Assembly (NCBI GenBank): GCA_015852425.1
Contig: JAAAIG010000535.1
Location: 1-14,195 of the forward strand
Length of the DNA: 14,195 bases
Reading direction: 5' to 3'
Origin: Gryganskiella cystojenkinii
Lineage: Eukaryota; Mortierellomycota; Mortierellomycetes; Mortierellales; Mortierellaceae
A program made the position numbers and the translations under genes. The notes below the pieces were generated by a model that was not told where the DNA came from, did no database searches, and saw nothing but the letters and a program-made list of their open reading frames with translations. Shown here piece by piece: positions 7,997 to 14,195 of this stretch; the first letter of the stretch is position 1; each line of letters opens with the position of its first letter.

Positions 7997-8324
7997 AGTT
8001 GACGGAGAAAAAAGTAGGTTATGGAACGGTTGTACAAAGGATTGGGTGTGATTGAAGAGAGATAGACAGAAACGGCAGAGGAAAGAAATATGAGGACAAA
8101 TAGAAAAAATAACGATCATCAACGCTTCATGCCAAGGAGAGGAAAAGGTGAGGGCAGGGAGAAGCAAGGTCAGGGACATGAAGGGAAAATCGGAAGCGCA
8201 AGTCCAACTCCCTCAATGAACAGTCACAAGCCGTAAAGTTTGACCATGCCTACTCCATCTTTTTTTGACTGTCATTCCTCTAGGACCAAATTGCACGGAT
8301 CCAGGAGACCACCCATCTTGGTTC
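7997..8324. promoter_or_regulatory. Divergent promoter region
   Basis: This stretch separates the minus-strand secreted-protein ATG (7996) from the plus-strand EXD2-like start (8325). It is C/T-rich when read on the minus strand, as expected of the leader of the secreted-protein gene. An out-of-frame ATG at 8246 opens a frame that runs to 8563 and overlaps the EXD2-like start, so plus-strand transcription either begins after it or the region is spliced. No TATA box was found. Confidence 0.4.
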
Positions 8325-9986
8325 ATGATCAAAACGAACACCAGATCAAGCATCACTCAAGTCTGTGTGCTCATCAAGACACGTCTTCCATCTCCATTAA
8401 TCACATCGACAGCAAGGGCTTTCTCATCAACTGTAACAACACTATCAACAGCCAAAGCAAGCTCGAAGGCGTTTTCCTTGCGACTATATCCCACTCAAGT
8501 CAGGACCCAATCTTTTACTTCACTCGTGTCATTAAATCCCACTTTCACAGCTATGAACGCTGAGGGTCGCACCACCATCAACCAGTCAGCCATGTCGTCA
8601 GCATCAGGACAGGATCAACATCCAGACGACTACATCCCTCTCGTCTCAGATGCTGAATCGGATGTCGAAATCGATCTGCATACTCGCCCTCCTAAAAAAA
8701 CATCTTCAGCAGCTCCGCCCAAGGTTCCCAAGCACTTTCGTAAGAGCAACGACAAGATTTACGACAACATCTCGGTCTATGCTCCTCCAGATTCCAACCT
8801 TATCTTCCGATGCTCTCAAAAGCGAGCAGACTGGTACCTCTCTCGGAACCTGGCCCGTGTCTTGAGCCCGACTTCGATCCATCTCACATTTGCTCCTGGA
8901 GGACAGGGTCGAGTGAATGACCCGTATTACCTTGAAGAGCGCGAGAACAAGTGCGTGATCTGCGGACGCGAGACCTGTGAGGTCGGCGCGACGATGCTGC
9001 ATGTGGTCCCTGAACAATACCGCAAGTGGTTTCCTCTCCGGATGAAGAGCCATGCCAGTCACGATATCGTCGTTGCTTGCCCCGAGTGTAACGCCAACTG
9101 GGATCGAGAGGCTGCAGTGGTCAGGAAAAAAATTGTCGGCATCTACAATGTACCTCTCGAGGGTGTTGGCTGGGTCAAGGATTACGCCGCAGGAGCCGCC
9201 AAAAGAGCCGCAGGAGCCATAGTTGCGGATTGGAACAGGAGATGGAGCGATCATCAGGCTGTGCAAGGAACAGTCATGTCAAAATCTGGAGCCACGTCAG
9301 CGTCACAGGGACAGAGTCAGGCTCTAAGTGGAGGTGGCAACAAGCAAAGCAAGGTCAAGAAGCAGGCCATTATTCCTCCTGAACGGATACGCGTACTAGA
9401 GCAGACTGTCCTTGACTGGTGGGCTCAAACCCATAATGACTTCAACGACAAGGACGACAAAGATACTGGATCTAGGAACTCGAAACGCGAGTCTGAAGCA
9501 TCCATGGTTTCGAGTACTTCCGAAAACGAGCCAAGGAAACGACAGAGGCACGACGGCGGATTGGAAGCTGTAACTCACACCCCGTCCTCCCTCGATATAA
9601 CAACACAATTGTCGATTGCAGAAGTGAAGCCGTTATTGCCCACTGTTGATGTCCCTCTCCCACCACCAGGAGTCGTCACAATCGTGGAACCGAAAATGCT
9701 GCGGGAGGCTTTGATCGCCGAAGCCCTTTACAAGGCTGAGGATTACATGGAGCATGGTCAACTGGTCGTGGCTCAAGTCATGGCTTCGTCACCCGAGTTC
9801 CACGAGGACAAGAACGAATCGCAAGCAACACTGCAGTCCTGGAGGGAAGCCCAACCACTGGAACCTTTGACCGAAGGTTGGACGGATGTTGCAGCTTTTG
9901 TGCGGTCATGGAGGCGAGCCTTCTTGGAAAAGACTAAGCCTCAGTACCTAAGCAGCGAATGGAGAGTTGACAATCCAGTGCAATAG
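8325..9986 (+). CDS. EXD2 C-terminal-type Cys/His (HNH-like) protein lacking the exonuclease domain
   Basis: 553 residues from the first in-frame ATG, single open frame. Residues 146-270 match the region that follows the DEDD exonuclease domain in animal EXD2: Tyr-Asp-Asn-Ile near 146, Ala-Asp-Trp-Tyr-Leu near 168-172, Asp-Pro-Tyr-Tyr-Leu, then Cys210-x2-Cys213, His226-Val-Val-Pro-Glu-Gln-Tyr-Arg, His243-x2-His246 and Cys252-x2-Cys255, a likely zinc-binding HNH-like fold. There is no DEDD exonuclease domain before it. The first ~75 residues almost lack Asp/Glu, are rich in Ser/Thr/Arg/Lys and hold RAFSS at 31-35, like a mitochondrial presequence; animal EXD2 is mitochondrial. Met77 (8553) is an alternative start, two bases after a good acceptor (CTTTCACAG, ending 8550), which would remove the presequence. 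The tail is low-complexity with a basic patch (RKRQR, 404-408) and a conserved-looking helix near 459-480. Catalytic activity is unproven. Confidence 0.75.
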   Translation: MIKTNTRSSITQVCVLIKTRLPSPLITSTARAFSSTVTTLSTAKASSKAFSLRLYPTQVRTQSFTSLVSLNPTFTAMNAEGRTTINQSAMSSASGQDQHPDDYIPLVSDAESDVEIDLHTRPPKKTSSAAPPKVPKHFRKSNDKIYDNISVYAPPDSNLIFRCSQKRADWYLSRNLARVLSPTSIHLTFAPGGQGRVNDPYYLEERENKCVICGRETCEVGATMLHVVPEQYRKWFPLRMKSHASHDIVVACPECNANWDREAAVVRKKIVGIYNVPLEGVGWVKDYAAGAAKRAAGAIVADWNRRWSDHQAVQGTVMSKSGATSASQGQSQALSGGGNKQSKVKKQAIIPPERIRVLEQTVLDWWAQTHNDFNDKDDKDTGSRNSKRESEASMVSSTSENEPRKRQRHDGGLEAVTHTPSSLDITTQLSIAEVKPLLPTVDVPLPPPGVVTIVEPKMLREALIAEALYKAEDYMEHGQLVVAQVMASSPEFHEDKNESQATLQSWREAQPLEPLTEGWTDVAAFVRSWRRAFLEKTKPQYLSSEWRVDNPVQ

Positions 9987-11053
9987 TGGGACAGGATCAA
10001 TAAGTGTTATAAAAACAACATACCCGGTCGAGGATCATGACTCGCTCACAAGACTTTGGCGATAGGATAATGCCGATCCCGGTGAACACATCTGAAAAGC
10101 GCTCTTGCGTTATCGACCAAATTAGTCTGTTTTATCACAAGAAAGTCAATCAGTCATATGACATTTTCAATTTTTAGTCCCTCGCATGCCCCTCCGTCCG
10201 ATTGACCACATTGCGACAATTCTCGCCACCACTCTTTTTCACCATCCTTCACCCTTTCCCTTACCCTGTCTTTTTCAGAATCCTGTTGCGTTCCTCGCAC
10301 CTTTTCCTCTTCACTCACATTGCGACCACTCTCTCACCTACCCTACAATCGATCGCTCCTCTTCAAAGTTCGAACAACTCTTCTCCACTCGCCCATCAAC
10401 CCTATATATTCTTACGCATCCCTGAGCTTTAGAAGACCGTCCGACCTTTCAACAAGGTAACGTCTGGGGAAGTGACTCAGGATAATGCATAGTTTCTTTT
10501 TCATTTCATTTCTTTTCACATAAGACTGAAAGGCTAGTGGCTACAAAGTGGGAGGACTGACGGTGCGTAGAGCTAATTAGCTCAGGTGTGTCTGGTTCCG
10601 AATGTGTGGTGGGCAGGGTTTGTGCTCGATGGATTCCAATAGCTGGGTCCAGAGGGTCTACACCTTGAAATAACGAAGAATGCCCCTGCCTAGACCTCTG
10701 GTTGAGAAACTCTGGTTTACTCATCTTTTTCTTTTCTGAAGGACTGAAAAATTGGTGTATCCCTTTATTCGTTACTATTAGAAGCTGCACCAGCCTAAAA
10801 CTAGTCGTACTTCGTCTACCCGGAGCCAGACGTAAGCAAAGTAGAAATTGAAGTAGAAATCCAACTATTGTTTTGAACAATCGTTTTCTTTTACACATTG
10901 TAAACAAAGCAGGCCCTTGAGCATGCCCTCTAGGTTCGAGGGCGACACTCTCCTGTTTTCTAGACTATGCATGCAAAGTGACAGGAAAGTCGTTAGAACT
11001 GTGTTGACGGGAAGGGGTCCATCAGGCTTGACTTAACCATAAAAAAGACACCT
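9987..11053. other. Intergenic region with an orphan promoter-like segment
   Basis: After the EXD2-like stop comes an AATAAG-like signal near 9999. From 10160 to 10440 the plus strand is strongly pyrimidine-rich and contains TATATATT (10403-10410), followed by a donor-like CAAGGTAACG near 10455. This looks like a fungal promoter and leader, but no intact gene follows; it may have served the pseudogene at 11054. A minus-strand frame (10724-10506, from an ATG at 10724) has Pro/Ser/Thr-rich, weakly protein-like composition and is not called. Confidence 0.4.
10403..10410 (+). promoter_or_regulatory. Orphan TATA box
   Basis: TATATATT sits at the end of a pyrimidine-rich block, about 45 bases before a donor-like GTAACG. 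No intact downstream gene is seen; the nearest plus-strand relic begins at 11054. Confidence 0.35.
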
Positions 11054-11697
11054 GATGCAACTACCACATACGGAGACAGCAATACTCGAGGATTGTTGAC
11101 CGCTTTCGGTTCCCTGCGTGTTGATGGGACGGATAAGTCGATCAACGTCAACATGTTCTGCTCGCATGTGTGGCCTCGAACTATGCATGAAAGGTAACAG
11201 GGAAGCTGGGGACTGGACTAATAAGGAGTGGAAGGATCCAAGGGGCGACGTATCAACGGATACAAGCCAGATGATATCATCAGAAACCGCAGCAACCGCC
11301 GAGACCTAGCCTTTTTGGAGGTAAAGCTGCCCAAAGAGTAGCAATGCAGACGGGCATATGTTGAGGATCTCTGGAAGCTGGCAAACTTTTGTAAGGATGC
11401 TATTGACAGCTATCTTTAACAAGGCATCCAGATCCGCAAGTCGGCCACAGTACAGGGTGTTCAGTATGAGGCCTTTGTCTTTGTAAAAAATCAAGTAAAA
11501 TAGATGGGCATACGAGCTGATACAGTCCCTTTTTCGTCTTTCATGATCTAGGCCACCGGATGACATTGTACACAATGGTCTATGATTCAGGAATCGACCA
11601 CTGGAGCAAGTCATGCGTGGCACGTATACCTTGCGACCAGACCGATGCAGGTCGTATTCTTACTTGCCTTCGACTTTTGGCCACCTTGGTGATGTGA
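11054..11697 (+). pseudogene. Decayed copy of an uncharacterised fungal protein
   Basis: One frame reads from 11054 (Asp-Ala-Thr-Thr-Thr-Tyr-Gly-Asp) through Val-Asp-Gly-Thr-Asp and Val-Trp-Pro-Arg-Thr-Met-His-Glu-Arg to TAA at 11195. Another frame carries it on (Ala-Gly-Asp-Trp-Thr-Asn-Lys-Glu-Trp), and the first frame returns by about 11245 (Gly-Tyr-Lys-Pro-Asp-Asp-Ile), so two opposite frameshifts cancel. It then reads Asp-Leu-Ala-Phe-Leu-Glu-Val-Lys and Glu-Asp-Leu-Trp-Lys-Leu-Ala-Asn-Phe-Cys-Lys-Asp-Ala-Ile-Asp, interrupted by TAG 11339-11341 and TAA 11417-11419. A GT-AG intron at 11457-11551 (95 bases, phase 1) rejoins the frame (Gly-His-Arg-Met-Thr-Leu-Tyr-Thr-Met) to TGA at 11695. The Glu-Val-Lys and Lys-Asp-Ala-Ile-Asp pattern resembles hypothetical proteins common in Mucoromycota; this is recognition from memory, and no function is known to me. 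Confidence 0.55.
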
Positions 11698-12111
11698 TAC
11701 CCATTGGTGATAGGAACTAGGATCGAAGCCATCTTGACGGAGATAACGGAGATGATTCCATATGTCATTTAGCGACATCCTTATCGCCGACCTCGAGAAA
11801 CTCTTCTTCTTTCTCTCGTCCGGTGTATATCAACCAATGTCGGTCAGGATCTTGTTGATGGCATATCCGGGCTCGACTCGCTCCAACCCACAGTCCAACA
11901 GAGTCCAATCTGACTTACTTGAGAATCTCCACGTCGAAGTCAGGCATAGTGCATTCCTGCAATCGAGTTAAAGGAGCGAACACTGAATATCTGGACAGGT
12001 AAAATTCGTGCGTTTGTTACTGTTCGATACGAAAGAAGGGATGTCAGGTTAACATAAAGATACAAGCTCATGTGCAATGTGCGTAGCTGAGAGACAAAGC
12101 ATGCCGTATTA

Positions 12112-12130
12112 CCTCGCGATGATCGCGAGG
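12112..12130. repeat. Perfect 19-base palindrome
   Basis: CCTCGCGAT, one G, ATCGCGAGG: nine paired bases on each side of a single central base. It lies in the intergenic stretch, just before a GTAATA read on the minus strand. Could be a dimeric regulator site or chance. Confidence 0.8.
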
Positions 12131-12945
12131 AAAATGATGCTCGTATCACGTTGGTGGCGCGTTCAATGTGCTCTAGTCCTGCACCTTTGTCACCCTTCAA
12201 AAATTCACGTTTTCCATCGTCACTCTCCCTGCAACCTCTTCATGTCCCACAATTGAGATAACAACCCAAGGCTGAGTACCCTTTGCCATGAAGGCGCCCT
12301 TGTTCGGGAATCTGTTGCCTTGCAGATTCATTCTTCTACCCCTTCCAGTTCAACTATAGCCTCTGTGTGCACCGTTCTTTGATGCTTCATGTCAAATATG
12401 ATTTGGAGAAAGGTTCCTATACCTTCGTGCACATTCATATGTGATTGTTGTAACAGTTCAATCATAGGGTCGTCGCTGCAATTGTGCTGGCACGCGACAA
12501 GACAAAAAGAGCCGCGGCAGAAAGAACACGAGCATACCCAATGTTCGAGCCCACAGAAAAATAGGCAAGTCACAGCAGTTGGAAGGTGCTGCGGTGACAA
12601 AAACCCTCGAATTCGTCAGGGGAGACATGCACCGTGGAGATTGAGGAACTCTGAGCAGGAGAGCAAACGTGCTGGCGAACCTGCGGCATATCTCGAAAGT
12701 AAAAACGAGAAAACACTTTAAGCTGACCTAGAATTACAAGGAGAAGGCCAAGATCGTGTAATGAAAAGTGGACTAGGTCCTTGAGGTAGAATGACAGGGC
12801 CGAAACATTACATGAGTAGGCAAAATAACTACTCTGAACCAACCCAACGCAAAGTACAGTTCTGTGAAGTGACAGGGTCTCGGTAGGAAAAAGGAATTCA
12901 CAGCATTTTTTTAAATGGGTGGTGCTGTTGCGAAAGGGTTCCAGT

Positions 12946-12960
12946 GAGAGAGAGAGAGAG
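12946..12960 (+). repeat. GA dinucleotide microsatellite
   Basis: Seven GA units plus one G; a shorter GA run follows at 12984-12993. It is non-coding. Confidence 0.85.
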
Positions 12961-13316
12961 CAACCCCTTGCTTGGTCATGATCGAGAGAGAGAAAGGCGA
13001 GGTCGTTGTTGTTTGTCTGATCCATGGGGTGAGGATAGAAGGATACGAAATGACCCTTTTGTGCCCCCTCCGAAACTCATTCATCCTTTTGATCTGTTTG
13101 TGGAGCGACAACGTAGAAAGTAGAATGGAGAGGCAAAAAAAAATAAGCTCAACTGCACTTTGAATTATTTTTTGGGGTTGTCGACTTCAAAGCATTATTC
13201 ATTCTTTTCACTTCATTTCATTCATTCACATCTCTGTTATTGTTCTCATTCTCTTCCTTTTTTTTTTATTCTCTCTCCTTCATCGTCGACGGTCGTTTTC
13301 AATTGTCGCCAACGGG

Positions 13317-14165
13317 ATGCGATTCCTCGACTTGAACCGTTACTCGCTCCTCTCCTTCACTGCGACCTTGGTCGCCTTTGCCTACTCGTCCCACAAGTCG
13401 CTCTTTCACACCCCTTCTTCCTTTTTAAACCTAGGTTTACTAAAGTCATTGGAGCCATTCCTGAAGGATGTGGTCATGCCCTTTGGTGCTGACTCACCCT
13501 TCTCGTCTTCATCCTTCTCCGCCTCCAGTTTTGATGTCGACTTTAGCGACTTTATCATCTCCATCACGAGCAACACCCAATCTTCAAGTCCTGATGAATA
13601 TGATAATCAAGAGAGTAACCACGTTAAAGCCGACATTATTCCAACGGGACTCAAGGGAATGACAACAACAGTCCGACCAGGTCTCGTGGACGATGACTCT
13701 AATGAACACAGTCGGCTGTTGGGCGGTGCTGCCGGTGTCGGATTCGGCTTTCGTCCTTCCGTCTTTCAGGCGATGCTGGCTGAGCGTTACCTCAAATTCC
13801 GGACACCCTCACCGGCTGTGCTCCTGCAGCTCCAGGTCATTCTCTCCTACCTCCAGAACGAAAAGCTCTGCGTACTGGTAAGATCTCTTCTTTATCGTCA
13901 GAAAAACCTCACCCCACACCGAGTTACACTCGACCACTCCAAACAACCTTTAGCCAACAAAGAAAACGACCGGATCCTGAACCTCATTATGCAGGAGTGG
14001 TCATGCTATCTTTTATATTTGGTTGCCGTATGAGCCTAACAGTCATTTCCCACTCTCTCTCTCCCCTTGTAGATCTTTACAAACATGGCTTTTTGTCTTG
14101 CTTTCTTGTCCGGGCGATTGTTCTTGCGAACGTTTTTCGGGGACTTGAGGATCATTGAGCGACAG
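13317..14165 (+). CDS. HRD1: Hrd1/synoviolin ER ubiquitin ligase, 5' part
   Basis: Exon 1 is 13317-13877, the intron 13878-14072 (195 bases, GTAAGA...TTGTAG, CTAAC branch site at 14036-14040, phase 0), exon 2 14073-14165, with a further donor GTAAAA at 14166; the gene runs off the window. Hrd1 is the multi-spanning RING E3 of ER-associated degradation. The 218 residues seen include a first membrane segment (about 8-24) and a second (about 187-203), followed by Phe-Phe-Gly-Asp-Leu-Arg-Ile-Ile-Glu near 209-217. This matches the Phe-Gly-x-Leu-Arg-x-Ile-Glu signature after the second helix of yeast and animal Hrd1. Between the two helices lie some 140 residues, rich in Ser/Asp/Phe at 57-100, where yeast Hrd1 has only a short loop; by topology this should be luminal. 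The RING domain is not in view. The leader is strongly pyrimidine-rich; no TATA box was seen. Confidence 0.75.
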
Positions 14166-14195
14166 GTAAAAATCCTCGAGTGCTTAGAAAGGACA

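Larger units (their letters stand above)
11698..13316. other. Long intergenic region before the Hrd1 gene
   Basis: No complete gene is supported. Minus-strand pieces with protein-like composition occur at about 12470-12328 (Asp-Asp-Pro-Met-Ile-Glu-Leu-Leu-Gln-Gln..., ending Gly-Val-Glu-Glu-stop), 12331-12197 (a 44-codon frame) and 12200-12118 (Gly-Leu-Glu-His-Ile-Glu-Arg-Ala). They do not join into one frame. A minus-strand ATG near 11947 is followed by nine codons and a GTAAGT donor. These may be remnants or badly resolved exons of a minus-strand gene. The last ~170 bases are a C/T-rich leader for the Hrd1 gene. Confidence 0.35.

Noticed and set aside
8706..9266. 186-codon minus-strand frame
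   Set aside because: Antisense shadow of the EXD2-type domain, whose CxxC/HxxH motifs are on the plus strand.
10506..10907. 133-codon minus-strand frame with a hydrophobic start
   Set aside because: No family resemblance or conserved motifs; only the part after the ATG at 10724 is weakly protein-like, so it is noted only in the intergenic description.
11580..11768. 62-codon minus-strand frame
   Set aside because: Mostly antisense to the last exon of the 11054 pseudogene, whose plus-strand reading is joined by a good intron.
12570..13025. 151-codon minus-strand frame
   Set aside because: Runs through the GA microsatellite and has low-complexity Ser/Leu composition.
1..14195. tRNA, rRNA, CRISPR array or complete LTR element
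   Set aside because: Looked for B-box-like GTTCGAnnCC contexts, regular spacers and long terminal repeats by eye; none found.

Overview
The window looks like an accessory, gene-poor stretch of a fungal nuclear genome, most likely an early-diverging fungus of the Mortierella type (Mucoromycota). The reasons are GT-AG introns of about 65-195 bases with CTAAC/CTAAT branch sites, pyrimidine-rich 5' leaders, a Crinkler (CRN) ubiquitin-like N-terminal domain of the kind expanded in Mortierella and Rhizophagus, an F-box/LRR-like protein, a Ty3/gypsy fragment and an Hrd1 homologue. The lineage is an inference from protein flavour; no rRNA or marker gene is present.

Layout. 1-917: a small secreted six-cysteine peptide gene with its own TATA box and poly(A) signal. 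918-1972: no supported gene. 1973-2554 (-): an unrecognised open frame with two 24-residue repeats. 2595-3907 (-): a short F-box/LRR-like gene with one coding intron, a probable 5' leader intron and a basic tail encoded by a duplicated hairpin repeat. 3908-4810: a non-coding stretch with a G-quadruplex motif and repeated GCCnCATTTT words. 4811-5311 (+): a two-exon Crinkler N-terminal gene that stops early. 5743-6890 (+): a broken frame that may be its former C-terminal effector region. 6902-7480 (+): a decayed Ty3/gypsy RT-thumb/RNase H fragment. 7537-7996 (-): a secreted-protein gene whose reading frame is broken in two places. It sits head to head with 8325-9986 (+), an intact gene carrying the EXD2-type Cys/His (HNH-like) module without the exonuclease domain. 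11054-11697 (+): a decayed intron-containing copy of an uncharacterised fungal protein. 13317-window end (+): the first two exons of an Hrd1/synoviolin ER ubiquitin ligase with an unusually long loop between its first two membrane segments.

Taken together, two or three ordinary intact genes (EXD2-like, Hrd1, possibly the F-box gene) frame a fast-evolving interval of secreted or effector-like genes, pseudogenes and a retroelement remnant. No operon, RNA gene, CRISPR array or complete mobile element was seen. The most interesting items are the stand-alone EXD2-type module with a possible mitochondrial presequence, the Hrd1 loop insertion, the truncated Crinkler and the cysteine-rich peptide.
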